Assembly: GCA_045545635.1 (NCBI GenBank)
Contig: JAZQBI010000069.1
Coordinates: 1 to 64,000, forward strand
Direction of reading: 5' to 3'
Source: RGIG8748 sp045545635
GTDB lineage: Bacteria > Bacillota > Clostridia > UMGS1810
DNA: 64,000 nucleotides
The notes below the pieces were generated by a model, which was given only the letters and a program-made list of their open reading frames with translations, had not been told where the DNA came from and searched no databases. Shown here one piece after another: positions 35,065 through 43,556 of this stretch. The position numbers and the translations under genes were made by a program. Within the stretch, counting starts at the first letter, position 1. Each line of letters starts with the position of its first letter.

Positions 35065-36424
35065 GCTTGATAATGTTGAGATAAACTTAGATGACGGTCA
35101 TAAGTATGCCCTCTGCGACATTGCGCAGGGGGAGAATATTATAAAATACGGTCAGCCCATAGGTCATGCCACAACTGATATAAAAAAGGGCGAGCATGTT
35201 CACACCCACAATATTGCTACCAATCTTTCGGGCAAGATAGAATACACCTACAACAAGGCATATACCTATGACGAAAAAGAGGATACAGACCTTTTCTTTA
35301 TGGGATATGTGAGGGAAAACGGCGATGTGGGTATCCGAAACGATATCTGGATAGTAAATACCGTCGGATGTGTAAACAAAATTGCAGAAAAGTTGGCATC
35401 CCTTACCGGTGCAAAATGTTTTTCCCATCCATTCGGATGCTCTCAGCTTGGCGATGATCAGGAAAACACCCAAAAGGTACTCAGAGGTATGGTGAACCAC
35501 CCCAATGCAGGCGGAGTTCTTGTGCTGGGACTTGGCTGCGAAAACAATAATATAGAAGTTTTTAAGAAGGTTCTCGGTACTTGGAACGACAAGAGAGTAA
35601 AATTTCTGAATACTCAGGATTTTGACGATGATATTGCAGAGGGAGTACGCCTTATAGATGAGCTAAAAGCATACAGAGATACCTTTAAGCGTGAAAAGGT
35701 TCACATATCAAAGCTCAAGGTGGGACTAAAGTGCGGAGGAAGTGACGGACTTTCCGGCATCACCGCAAATCCCCTTGTAGGAAGATTCTGCGACAGGCTC
35801 ATATCCTACGGCGGCTCCTGCGTACTTACTGAGGTTCCCGAAATGTTCGGTGCAGAGCATCTTCTTATGAACAGGTGTGAAAACCAAGAGGTTTTTGATA
35901 AAACTGTTGAGCTTATAAATAATTTCAAGGATTATTTTATGCGCTACAATCAGGTGGTGTACGAAAATCCGTCACCCGGAAACAAAAAGGGCGGTATTAC
36001 CACCCTTGAGGAAAAGTCACTGGGATGTGTACAGAAGGGCGGACTCTCCACCGTTGTAGATGTTCTCGACTACGGCGATATCCTTACCAAAAGCGGACTT
36101 TCACTTCTGAATGGTCCCGGTAACGACATTGTGGCAGTTACCTGTCTTATGGCGGCAGGGGTTCACCTGATACTCTTTACTACAGGACGGGGAACTCCCC
36201 TTGGAGCACCTGTTCCTACAGTCAAGATTTCCACAAATTCCGACCTTGCAATCCGCAAGAAGTCGTGGATAGATTTTGATGCAGGCAAGGTCCTTGTGGG
36301 TAATGGTGACCTTACGGACGAAATTACTGACTTTGTTCTTAAGGTTGCCTCAGGCGAAAAGACAAAGAACGAAATAAACGGATATGAGGAAATCTCCATA
36401 TTCAAAGACGGTGTAACGCTCTAG
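35051..36424 (+). CDS. uxaA: Altronate dehydratase
   Basis: A 457-residue iron-dependent dehydratase that converts D-altronate to 2-keto-3-deoxygluconate. It has both parts of UxaA in one chain: an N-terminal SAF domain (residues 1-75, HATTDIKKGEHVHTHNI) and the GD_AH catalytic domain with GYVRENGDVGIRNDIWI, SHPFGCSQLGDD, LKVGLKCGGSDGLSGITANP and GRGTPLGAPVPTVKI. The cysteines in CS and CGGS likely bind the metal. It overlaps uxaB and is followed by a strong terminator, so these two form an operon. Confidence 0.92.
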   Translation: MLINKLDNVEINLDDGHKYALCDIAQGENIIKYGQPIGHATTDIKKGEHVHTHNIATNLSGKIEYTYNKAYTYDEKEDTDLFFMGYVRENGDVGIRNDIWIVNTVGCVNKIAEKLASLTGAKCFSHPFGCSQLGDDQENTQKVLRGMVNHPNAGGVLVLGLGCENNNIEVFKKVLGTWNDKRVKFLNTQDFDDDIAEGVRLIDELKAYRDTFKREKVHISKLKVGLKCGGSDGLSGITANPLVGRFCDRLISYGGSCVLTEVPEMFGAEHLLMNRCENQEVFDKTVELINNFKDYFMRYNQVVYENPSPGNKKGGITTLEEKSLGCVQKGGLSTVVDVLDYGDILTKSGLSLLNGPGNDIVAVTCLMAAGVHLILFTTGRGTPLGAPVPTVKISTNSDLAIRKKSWIDFDAGKVLVGNGDLTDEITDFVLKVASGEKTKNEINGYEEISIFKDGVTL

Positions 36425-36445
36425 GTTACATTTATAAAATTGCAA

Positions 36446-36488
36446 AAAATCATAATCACCCGTTTTGAACGGTGGTTATGATTTTTTT
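36446..36488 (+). terminator. Terminator of the uxaB-uxaA operon
   Basis: A stem of about 17 bp with one mismatch (36446-36463 with 36468-36484) is followed by TTTTTTTG. A second transcription unit must start after it. Confidence 0.8.
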
Positions 36489-36560
36489 GTGATTTTATAT
36501 ATTTTGTTCAAAAAACAAACCCAACACCTCGTTTATGCGGAAAAAGCTCATTAAAACTGT

Positions 36561-36585
36561 TTCGAAAAGTAAACCTTTTTGTTCG
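36561..36585. promoter_or_regulatory. Possible 21-bp-spaced TTCG repeat
   Basis: TTCG occurs at 36561-36564 and again at 36582-36585 within similar T/A-rich surroundings (TGTTTCGAAAAG and TTGTTCGGATTT). The 21-bp period matches the stronger repeats elsewhere in the window, but identity is low and chance is possible. Confidence 0.25.
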
Positions 36586-36654
36586 GATTTTGAGTGTTAA
36601 AATCCTCTTTGGTAATATATACTGTTTATAATACAGAAAGCTGAGGTGCTGATT

Positions 36655-38025
36655 ATGAAAGAATCCATAAAGGAAATGATATCGGAAAATGTCAATCTTT
36701 GCTCAAATCCCTCTGAGCTTAAGATAACCGACATAAGGGTAGCAAATATCAACGGTGCTCCCAAGCATTGCCCCCTCATCAAGGTATACACCAATCAGGG
36801 ACTTGTGGGCTACGGCGAGGTGAGAGATGCCTCCAGTGCAACCTATGCACTTATGCTCAAATCCCGTCTTATAGGAGAGAACCCCTGTAATGTTGACAAA
36901 ATTTTCAGACGAATCAAGCAGTTTGGCGGTCATTCCCGTCAGGGCGGCGGTGTAAGCGGTCTGGAAATTGCAATGTGGGATCTGGCAGGAAAGGCGTGGG
37001 GAGTTCCTCTCTGGCAGATGCTTGGCGGTAAGTTCCGTGATAAGGTGCGTATGTATTGCGATACCGATGTGGATGGAAAGCATACGGGAACCGATATGGG
37101 TAATGCTCTCAAGGCGAGAATTGAGCAGGGCTTCACCTTCGTCAAAATGGATCTTGGTATAGAGCTTATGCTGGACGAGCCGGGATGCCTCAATGCACCT
37201 CTGGGATTTATTGAGGACATAAAGAAGTATTCCATGAAAGCCATAAATCATCAAAAAGGCTCAATAGATATGGATATGATGCTTGGCAAAAATTATGAGA
37301 TATTTACTATTCCTCATCATGCCACAGGTATTCACCTAACACAAAAGGGCATGGACTACCTTGAGGACTATGTAAAACAGGTGAGGGATGTTATCGGCTA
37401 CGAGGTACCCCTTGCACTGGATCACTTCGGTCATGTGGCACTGGAGGATTGCATAACGTTTGCAAGACGGCTTGAAAAATACAATATTGCATGGATTGAG
37501 GATATAGCTCCATGGCACTATACAAAGCATTATGAGAAAATTGCTCACAGCTGCAATGTTCCCGTTTGTACAGGTGAGGATATATACCTTGCAGAAAACT
37601 TTGAACCTCTTATGGCTTGCGGCGGTGTTTCGGTAGTTCATCCGGATATGCTCACCATTGGCGGTGCAATGGAAATGAAAAAGCTTGGCAATATGTGTGA
37701 TAAATACGGTGTGGCTCTCGCAATCCATATGGCAGAAAGTCCCATTGCCTGCATGGCGGCAATACACACTGCTGCTGCAATACAGAATGTCCTTGCAGTG
37801 GAATTCCATTCTGTTGATATACCATGGTGGAATGATCTTGCAATAGGAATTGACAATCCCCTGTTTAAGGATGGCTTTGTCCGTGTTCCCGACAAGCCCG
37901 GTCTTGGAATAGATTCCTTGAATGAGGAGCTTATAGCAGAGCATATGCACGAGAAATACCCCGGAATATGGGAAAGCACAGAAGCTTGGGACAGCGAATG
38001 GGCAAACGACAGAGAGTGGAGCTGA
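36655..38025 (+). CDS. Enolase-superfamily acid-sugar dehydratase
   Basis: A 456-residue mandelate racemase/muconate-lactonising-type enzyme. The N-terminal capping domain covers about residues 20-135. In the barrel, FVKMDLG supplies the lysine, and the metal ligands are the acidic residues in LALDHFGH, AWIEDIAPW and CTGEDIY; the histidine in IHMAESP is the second base. Such enzymes remove water from sugar acids to give 2-keto-3-deoxy acids. An insertion of about 60 residues lies between the lysine strand and the first metal ligand. ATG 36655 follows GAGGTG by 6 bp. The SDR gene starts 4 bp after the stop. The exact substrate cannot be told. Confidence 0.85.
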   Translation: MKESIKEMISENVNLCSNPSELKITDIRVANINGAPKHCPLIKVYTNQGLVGYGEVRDASSATYALMLKSRLIGENPCNVDKIFRRIKQFGGHSRQGGGVSGLEIAMWDLAGKAWGVPLWQMLGGKFRDKVRMYCDTDVDGKHTGTDMGNALKARIEQGFTFVKMDLGIELMLDEPGCLNAPLGFIEDIKKYSMKAINHQKGSIDMDMMLGKNYEIFTIPHHATGIHLTQKGMDYLEDYVKQVRDVIGYEVPLALDHFGHVALEDCITFARRLEKYNIAWIEDIAPWHYTKHYEKIAHSCNVPVCTGEDIYLAENFEPLMACGGVSVVHPDMLTIGGAMEMKKLGNMCDKYGVALAIHMAESPIACMAAIHTAAAIQNVLAVEFHSVDIPWWNDLAIGIDNPLFKDGFVRVPDKPGLGIDSLNEELIAEHMHEKYPGIWESTEAWDSEWANDREWS

Positions 38026-38029
38026 TGGT

Positions 38030-38761
38030 ATGTTTGATTTAAAGGGAAAGACTGCACTTGTAACAGGTTCCACTCAGGGCATAGGCTTTGAGATAGCCTC
38101 TCTTTTGGCAAAGCACGGGGCAAAGGTATTTGTAAACGGCGCAACATCTGTGGAAAAGTGCATAGAGGCAAGCAAAAAAATCCAGAATTCCGTACCGGTT
38201 TTGGCGAATCTTCTCAAAACAGAGGATATAGACCGTCTGTATGAGACTACGGGTGATGTAGATATACTTGTGCAGAATGCATCTATTCAGTACAAGAGGA
38301 GCTGGGACGGATTTACCGACGAGGAATATGACATCCAGATGGATTGCAATGTAAAAAGTACATATCTTCTCATAAAAAAATATGCCCCCGCCATGAAGAA
38401 TAAAGGCTGGGGAAGAATAGTTACCGTGGGAAGTGTCAATCAGTACAATCAACACCCTGAGCTTTCCGTCTACGGTGTAACAAAGGCGGCACAAAAGAAG
38501 ATGGCGGAGAACTTTGCACCTCTTTTTGCACCCTACGGAGTAACGGTCAACAATGTTGCGCCCGGTGCCATAGTGACACCGAGAAACATAGCTGTTGCAG
38601 AGGATGAAGAAACAAGAAAGCTTGTGGAGGACAAAATCCCTGCAGGCTATATGGGAAGTCCCGCAGATATTGCTCCGGCGGTGCTTCTTCTCTGCTCCGA
38701 CGAGGGCAGATACATAACAGGAACGGATATTATAATAGATGGCGGAATGCATCTGAAATAG
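38030..38761 (+). CDS. SDR-family oxidoreductase (KduD-like)
   Basis: A 243-residue classical short-chain dehydrogenase with the cofactor motif TGSTQGIG, NAS in place of NNAG, catalytic serine in VTVGSVNQ and the YGVTK active-site motif. The end, GTDIIIDGGMHLK, is typical. Relatives such as KduD and Gno act on ketodeoxy-gluconates or gluconates, which fits its place between an acid-sugar dehydratase and an RraA-like gene with 4- and 11-bp gaps. Confidence 0.88.
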   Translation: MFDLKGKTALVTGSTQGIGFEIASLLAKHGAKVFVNGATSVEKCIEASKKIQNSVPVLANLLKTEDIDRLYETTGDVDILVQNASIQYKRSWDGFTDEEYDIQMDCNVKSTYLLIKKYAPAMKNKGWGRIVTVGSVNQYNQHPELSVYGVTKAAQKKMAENFAPLFAPYGVTVNNVAPGAIVTPRNIAVAEDEETRKLVEDKIPAGYMGSPADIAPAVLLLCSDEGRYITGTDIIIDGGMHLK

Positions 38762-38772
38762 GAGGCACGATT

Positions 38773-39681
38773 ATGAATTTTAATGTTAAGGAAGATGTAA
38801 TAGCTCTGACTCCCCTATGGAAAGGGGAAAGATTTGAAGACGGACGTCCGAAGGTGGACGAAAAGTATCTTAAGGCACTAAAAACCCTTACTCTTGAAGA
38901 AGTGTGGAAGCCGATATTTGTAAAAGGCTATGAAAGTCAGTTCGAGGGCAGACTTCATACTCTTCACGATGACGGAAGAAAGCTCATAGGAAGAGCGGTA
39001 ACGGCGACATACTGTCCCTATCGCCCCGACTATGACGATGTGGTTAAGTCAATCGGCAGAGCAGAGGGCAGAACAGGTACATACAATCAGTGGGTTATAG
39101 ACAGTCTCGGAGAGTACGATGTTCCCGTAATAGATATGTATGACAAAATATACAAGGGAACTTTTCTGGGCGGTAATCTTACCACTGCTATCAAAAACAA
39201 GACAAAAAACGAAAACGGCGGTGCCGTTATCTGGGGCGGTGTGAGAGATACTGAGCAGATGAAAAAAATTGAAGATACTCAGGTGTACTTCCGCGGAATA
39301 GATCCCACTCCCATAAGAGACTTTGTTATGACGGGATTTAATACCGTAACACGAATCGGCAATGCGGTATGCCTTCCCGGTGATGTTGTTTTCGGAGCAG
39401 GCGGCGGAGTTCTGTTTATCCCTTCACACCTTGTTGAGGAGGTTGTGGGCGGTGCCGCAAAGACTCAGGTTAAGGACCTTTTCGGCTTTGAGATGATAAC
39501 CTTAAACAAGTTCACCACTGCCCAGATAGACAAAAACACCTGGACAAAGGATATGCTTGACCTTCTTATGGAATTTATAGAGACCGATGACCGTGCGGCA
39601 GAGTATCGCGGACTTGACTGGTCTCAGGAATACGATTTTGCAATAAACGGAGATCCCAACGACACACAGTCTGCGTTGTAA
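38773..39681 (+). CDS. RraA-like protein (possible ketoacid aldolase)
   Basis: A 302-residue protein of the RraA/demethylmenaquinone-methyltransferase-like family, longer than true RraA (about 160). The core has AVIWGGVRDTEQMKKI, with the Arg-Asp pair of the family active site, and PGDVVFGAGGGVLFIPSHLVEEVV. Related enzymes are metal-dependent pyruvate aldolases (4-hydroxy-4-methyl-2-oxoglutarate aldolase type). In this operon a retro-aldol cut of a keto-deoxy sugar acid to pyruvate plus an aldehyde is a reasonable inference; no KdgA aldolase or KdgK kinase is nearby. Confidence 0.8.
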   Translation: MNFNVKEDVIALTPLWKGERFEDGRPKVDEKYLKALKTLTLEEVWKPIFVKGYESQFEGRLHTLHDDGRKLIGRAVTATYCPYRPDYDDVVKSIGRAEGRTGTYNQWVIDSLGEYDVPVIDMYDKIYKGTFLGGNLTTAIKNKTKNENGGAVIWGGVRDTEQMKKIEDTQVYFRGIDPTPIRDFVMTGFNTVTRIGNAVCLPGDVVFGAGGGVLFIPSHLVEEVVGGAAKTQVKDLFGFEMITLNKFTTAQIDKNTWTKDMLDLLMEFIETDDRAAEYRGLDWSQEYDFAINGDPNDTQSAL

Positions 39682-39686
39682 TGAAT

Positions 39687-39728
39687 AAAAGCCATCGGAA
39701 TGGAACTTTTTCCACCGATGGCTTTTTG
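39687..39728. terminator. Bidirectional terminator
   Basis: GCCATCGG (39691-39698) pairs with CCGATGGC (39715-39722), flanked by AAAA and TTTTT. It serves the sugar-acid operon and the convergent spoIIR unit. Confidence 0.75.
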
Positions 39729-39733
39729 AACTT

Positions 39734-40000
39734 TTATTTGTTTATAAGCAAAAATCCCAGTATAACTGGAAGCAGATAGTCATCGCATCCGTCTGACAGT
39801 ACAAGGATAAGGAGACCGATAAGTATTATATCGTCGGTTTTAAGTCCCGACAGTATGCCGAGAGGAGAGCCTGCCACAGCAATTTCTCCCGATGCGGGTG
39901 CTTCCTGCGTGATTTCTTCCGGCTCTTTTTCGTGAGTGTCAGTTTCGGGTTGAGGTTTTTTTGCCCGCTGTTCGTAGTTGTCATAGTATCTGGTATACAT
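39734..40000 (-). CDS. Small membrane protein of the spoIIR unit
   Basis: An 88-residue protein of unknown function. The first half is hydrophilic and acidic, rich in Pro and Glu (residues 1-45). The second half is a short membrane hairpin, DDIILIGLLILVLSDGCDDYLLPVILGFLLI. GAAAGGAAG precedes its ATG. It is the last gene of the spoIIR unit, so a sporulation role is likely by context only. Confidence 0.65.
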   Translation of the reverse strand: MYTRYYDNYEQRAKKPQPETDTHEKEPEEITQEAPASGEIAVAGSPLGILSGLKTDDIILIGLLILVLSDGCDDYLLPVILGFLLINK

Positions 40001-40002
40001 AG

Positions 40003-40293
40003 CTACTTCCTTTCGTTACGCATTACTTCCGTAAGCTTGGTGAGCTTGAGTATCTGTATTGCCCTGTCAATACCGCTTGCCCGTCCGGGACTCATAAAGG
40101 GGCGAACGGCATTAAGCAGGTTTATTCTGCGGTCATCGGTGCGGCTAAGGACGGACATCATATTTGCCACACTGGATTCCAGCTCTCCGCCGTTTGGGTT
40201 TTCACTTTCGGGGGAAACACTCCCTGCAAGACCTTTCAGTGCATCGGGGTTCTGCAGAAGATTTCCAAGGAGCTTTGTAAGTTCCTCGTTCAT
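40003..40293 (-). CDS. Small hypothetical protein of the spoIIR unit
   Basis: A 96-residue soluble protein that I cannot name. The C-terminal half, RINLLNAVRPFMSPGRASGIDRAIQILKLTKL in shortened form RPFMSP...IDRAIQILKLTKL, resembles a small conserved clostridial family. The N-terminal part is helical and flexible. AAAGGGGG lies 8 bp upstream of the ATG. It abuts the 63-residue gene before it and lies 2 bp from the membrane protein gene after it. Confidence 0.65.
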   Translation of the reverse strand: MNEELTKLLGNLLQNPDALKGLAGSVSPESENPNGGELESSVANMMSVLSRTDDRRINLLNAVRPFMSPGRASGIDRAIQILKLTKLTEVMRNERK

Positions 40294-40485
40294 TTATTTG
40301 CCCCCTTTCATTATTTCACGGGCTTTTTTGAGTATTGCGGGATTGGAACGGAGCATATTTTCTATTTCTTTTTCGCTGAGGGAGTCAAGCTTCCTTGCTA
40401 TGTCTCCCATGCCAATTTCTTTTAATTTATCCATAACCTGTGCTTTGTTGAAGCCATCCATAAGGCCGTCTGAATTCTGTGACAT
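40294..40485 (-). CDS. Small helical protein of the spoIIR unit
   Basis: A 63-residue protein, helical and charged, with the pattern MDKLKEIGMGDIARKLDSLSEKEIE and MLRSNPAILKKAREI, shortened here. Start at ATG 40485 is preferred because AAGGCGGTG stands 8 bp upstream; a longer frame to 40545 would overlap spoIIR and lacks such a site. Function unknown. Confidence 0.6.
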   Translation of the reverse strand: MSQNSDGLMDGFNKAQVMDKLKEIGMGDIARKLDSLSEKEIENMLRSNPAILKKAREIMKGGK

Positions 40486-40541
40486 AAAAAAACACCGCCT
40501 TTCTGCTAAATAATATGCATAAGGCGGCATTTTTATGTTTT

Positions 40542-41159
40542 TCATTTTGCATTTTGCACTTTGCTTTTTGCATTTAATATGCTTTCGTATATTTTAAATT
40601 TTACTTGGAATCCATTCTGCTTGACTGCAGCATAAGTTTCCTTGTCAAGATTTTCCATAAGAAACTCGCGGGCATCTGCCGTGGCGGCAACTGTCTCACG
40701 GGTAAAGCACAGGGGCGGAAACATTACACACCACCAGTTGTCCCCATTACCCTCACCGATTTCCACGGTAAGAGCCTTGTATGTTCCTGCAGGCAGAGTT
40801 ATGTCTCCGTATGATTTGGTGGGAAAGGGGCTTTTACCAAGACCAACTTTTACAGGATAGCTGTACCCCTGCTTTGCCACTTCGTTTTTGGCACAGACAA
40901 GGATTTCATCCAGATTATCTGCAATTTTCGTTTCTGCTTCCTGTGCGTTACTACAGTCAGTTGCCAGATTTCTTACCTCGGTAAGGATTGCATCCCTCAC
41001 ACATAACTTAAGCTCCTGATCTGCTTCGGTGTTGCTGTTGGCTCGCACATGGAGGCGTATCACTTCCTCCGATACTGCACTCTGGGTTTCGTAAGCACCA
41101 ATGAGGACTGTCACCGCAACAACCATTCCGACAAATATGGGGAGAACTATTTTCTTCAT
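40542..41159 (-). CDS. spoIIR: Stage II sporulation protein R
   Basis: A 205-residue exported signalling protein. SpoIIR is made in the forespore, crosses its membrane and triggers SpoIIGA to process pro-sigma-E in the mother cell. The signal/membrane segment is VLPIFVGMVVAVTVLIGAYE. Family marks are EVIRLHVRANSNTEADQELKL shortened here to RLHVRANS and DQELKL, and NWWCVMFPPLCF. ATG 41159 has AAGGA upstream; a longer start would fall inside the terminator at 41180-41211. It is strong evidence that the organism forms endospores. Confidence 0.92.
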   Translation of the reverse strand: MKKIVLPIFVGMVVAVTVLIGAYETQSAVSEEVIRLHVRANSNTEADQELKLCVRDAILTEVRNLATDCSNAQEAETKIADNLDEILVCAKNEVAKQGYSYPVKVGLGKSPFPTKSYGDITLPAGTYKALTVEIGEGNGDNWWCVMFPPLCFTRETVAATADAREFLMENLDKETYAAVKQNGFQVKFKIYESILNAKSKVQNAK

Positions 41160-41179
41160 TATATAACCATTCCTTTTGC

Positions 41180-41211
41180 AAAAAAATTCCGGTGATGTTA
41201 TTATCACCGGA
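41180..41211 (-). terminator. Terminator of the DUF234 ATPase gene
   Basis: CCGGTGAT/ATCACCGG around a short loop (41190-41211) is followed on the minus strand by AATTTTTTTG. It separates the ATPase gene from spoIIR. Confidence 0.75.
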
Positions 41212-41259
41212 AAAATGGTTTTTTATTCTAGTATTTTTAAATGGAGTCGTCATTGGACT

Positions 41260-42648
41260 TTATTCTGCCAGAATAATATCACTGCGCAATCCGGATACTT
41301 CCTTGAGTTCCGGAGTAAATCCTCCGGCGCTGAATAGTATATACCATGTTTTTCTGTCAGACTTATTCCAGGAGACACTGTCGGCTTTCCTTTCCAATTC
41401 GGAAAGAATATTTATTCCAACAGGTTCATTCCAGTATTTACATTCCCCCAGTATCAGATTTTTTCCGTCAGGATCCAATGCGGCTATGTCAATCTCGGTA
41501 TTGCCGTCCCAATATCTGCCTGCTTTTGAGAATGTAAAAGGCCAAGCTCCCGTGGCATTCATTTGCCACATTTTTTCTCTGCAAACATCTTCGTAAACAA
41601 AGCTTACCTGTCTGCTGACAAAGCCTTTTTGAATTTTATCCATTACTATCAGGCTGTTATCGCTTTCCAAAAAGCTGAGATTCGGATAGACAAAAGCAAA
41701 CCAGAATTTAATAAAATTATCTTTTATCCTGTATAACCCTTTTTTGCTTTTTTCGGGATTTTCTTCAGTTATTGGAACTTCACGCTCCAGAATATCCAAG
41801 TCTATTAGGGTTTTGAGATATTTGGTCAATCTTGTCTGAGGCAACTCCAGCGATGATGCAATTGCAGACAATTTGCTGTTGCCTGCAGCGATGGTTTTTA
41901 TAAGTGAAAAATAGCTTCCGATTTCTGACACTTCCTGCTGAAGCAAAAAGTAGGGTTCATCATACAGATAGCTCGAAGGATTCAGAACATGTTTTTTTAT
42001 GGCAGAGTAGATATCCTTTTCCTCTCGGAATGATTCTATATATTTGGGAACTCCACCGGTAACAGCATACATTTCTATAAGGTCTTTGCCGTCTTTGTGG
42101 GGAAAGAAATTTTTGTAATACGAAAAAGGAATTTGCTTCAGACGGATTTGTGCTGTTCGTCTTCCGTAGAGGGGACTGTTGTATTTTAATGCCTGTTCTT
42201 CCATCATAGTTATTAATGAACCGCAGAGTATCAGCATAACAGACTTGTCTTTGAGTATGCAATCCCATATACGTTGCATTATAGAGGGGAATGCACTGTT
42301 GGATTTGCCTATATACTGAAATTCGTCAATGACTATTATTGGTTTGGTTTCAAATTCTGTGTTTGCTATAGCTTTAAAAACGGTATCCCAGTCCGATATG
42401 TTTGCATTGCGAAGCAGGTCGCTTTTTATAAATTCCGCTGCCTTTTCTTTAAAAAGATTTCTGTTTTGAGCTTCTGATTCCTGACTTGCCAAAAAGAAAA
42501 GAGCATTTTTTCCTTTGATAAACTCTGATATGAGAGTTGTTTTGCCAACACGTCTTCTGCCGTACATTATAACAAGAGAAGAACCTTCCCGATTGTATTC
42601 ATCTGTCAGTGTTTCCATTTCATGTTTTCTGTCAATAAATTTTGCCAT
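41260..42648 (-). CDS. AAA ATPase with DUF234 nuclease-like domain
   Basis: A 462-residue protein of the archaeal-type ATPase family. The ATPase half has Walker A YGRRRVGKTTL (near 30-40), Walker B PIIVIDEFQYI and a sensor region LILCGS. A winged-helix segment follows (LSAIASSLELPQTRLTKYLKTL), then DUF234 with EIDIAALDPDGKNLILGECKYW, a PD-(D/E)xK-like nuclease signature. These proteins are common in anaerobes; a role in DNA or defence has been suggested but is unproved. AAGGTG precedes its ATG. It stands alone between ispE and spoIIR. Confidence 0.88.
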   Translation of the reverse strand: MAKFIDRKHEMETLTDEYNREGSSLVIMYGRRRVGKTTLISEFIKGKNALFFLASQESEAQNRNLFKEKAAEFIKSDLLRNANISDWDTVFKAIANTEFETKPIIVIDEFQYIGKSNSAFPSIMQRIWDCILKDKSVMLILCGSLITMMEEQALKYNSPLYGRRTAQIRLKQIPFSYYKNFFPHKDGKDLIEMYAVTGGVPKYIESFREEKDIYSAIKKHVLNPSSYLYDEPYFLLQQEVSEIGSYFSLIKTIAAGNSKLSAIASSLELPQTRLTKYLKTLIDLDILEREVPITEENPEKSKKGLYRIKDNFIKFWFAFVYPNLSFLESDNSLIVMDKIQKGFVSRQVSFVYEDVCREKMWQMNATGAWPFTFSKAGRYWDGNTEIDIAALDPDGKNLILGECKYWNEPVGINILSELERKADSVSWNKSDRKTWYILFSAGGFTPELKEVSGLRSDIILAE

Positions 42649-42716
42649 ATCTTATTCACCACACCTTCTGCTTGTATTATACCACAGATTATTATAATTT
42701 CAAGTATAATATGTAA

Positions 42717-43556
42717 TTATTCCAAGGTTTTGCCCAAAAAAGTTTCTTCGTATTGTTTCGACATAATATCATATGCATTCTGTGCTTTTTTTTCGTCTTC
42801 AAATATTGCAAACACTGCCGAACCGCTTCCGCTCATAAGGGATGCCTGTGCTCCGAGGGAAAGAAATTCTTTCTTTATATTTCCGATTACGGGGTGCATA
42901 CGTAATATGCTTTTTTCAAAGGTGTTGCCCATAAGGGAATAAAGCAGGGTAATATCCCCCTCTGCCAAAGCACGGCAGGCAAGAGAAGTGTCGGGATGGT
43001 CTGCATCACCGAGATTGACCGATGCATAAGCCGCAGGGGTGGATACTGCCACAGGAGGCTTTGCAATTACAATGTGTTTTTGGGGAAGGCTTGCAAGCGG
43101 AGTTATTTCGTCACCTATGCCCGTTGCTCTGGCGGTACTTGTCCCAAGAAAGAAGGGAACATCTGCACCAAGATTTGCCGATAGCTTCATAAGTTCAATC
43201 AGACTGAGGGGCATTCCGTACAGGTCATTGAGCATTTCCATGACTGTTGCGGCATCGGAGCTTCCTCCGCCCATTCCTGCACAAAACGGAATGCTTTTTT
43301 CTATATATATTGCGGCTCCGCCGTCTATGCCCGCTTCGTCAAAAAACAGCTTTGCCGCCTTGTATGCAAGATTGGTGCTGTCGTAGACGAGACTCCCCGT
43401 GCCGGAAAGGTTTATGCCCGATGGGGATTTTTCGCATGTAATGACATCACACAGACTTATTTTTTGCATTATCATATCCACATTGTGATATCCGTCGGGA
43501 CGTTTTGATACTATATCCAGTGTAAGGTTAACCTTTGCGTATGCGTTTTTCTTCAT
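42717..43556 (-). CDS. ispE: 4-diphosphocytidyl-2-C-methyl-D-erythritol kinase
   Basis: A 279-residue GHMP kinase of the MEP isoprenoid pathway; it phosphorylates CDP-ME with ATP. AYAKVNLTLDIVSKRPDGYH is the N-terminal substrate region, PFCAGMGGGSSDAAT the ATP-binding glycine-rich loop, and LMSGSGSAVFAIF the third GHMP motif. ATG 43556 follows AAGGA; a longer frame to 43577 is less likely. Confidence 0.95.
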   Translation of the reverse strand: MKKNAYAKVNLTLDIVSKRPDGYHNVDMIMQKISLCDVITCEKSPSGINLSGTGSLVYDSTNLAYKAAKLFFDEAGIDGGAAIYIEKSIPFCAGMGGGSSDAATVMEMLNDLYGMPLSLIELMKLSANLGADVPFFLGTSTARATGIGDEITPLASLPQKHIVIAKPPVAVSTPAAYASVNLGDADHPDTSLACRALAEGDITLLYSLMGNTFEKSILRMHPVIGNIKKEFLSLGAQASLMSGSGSAVFAIFEDEKKAQNAYDIMSKQYEETFLGKTLE

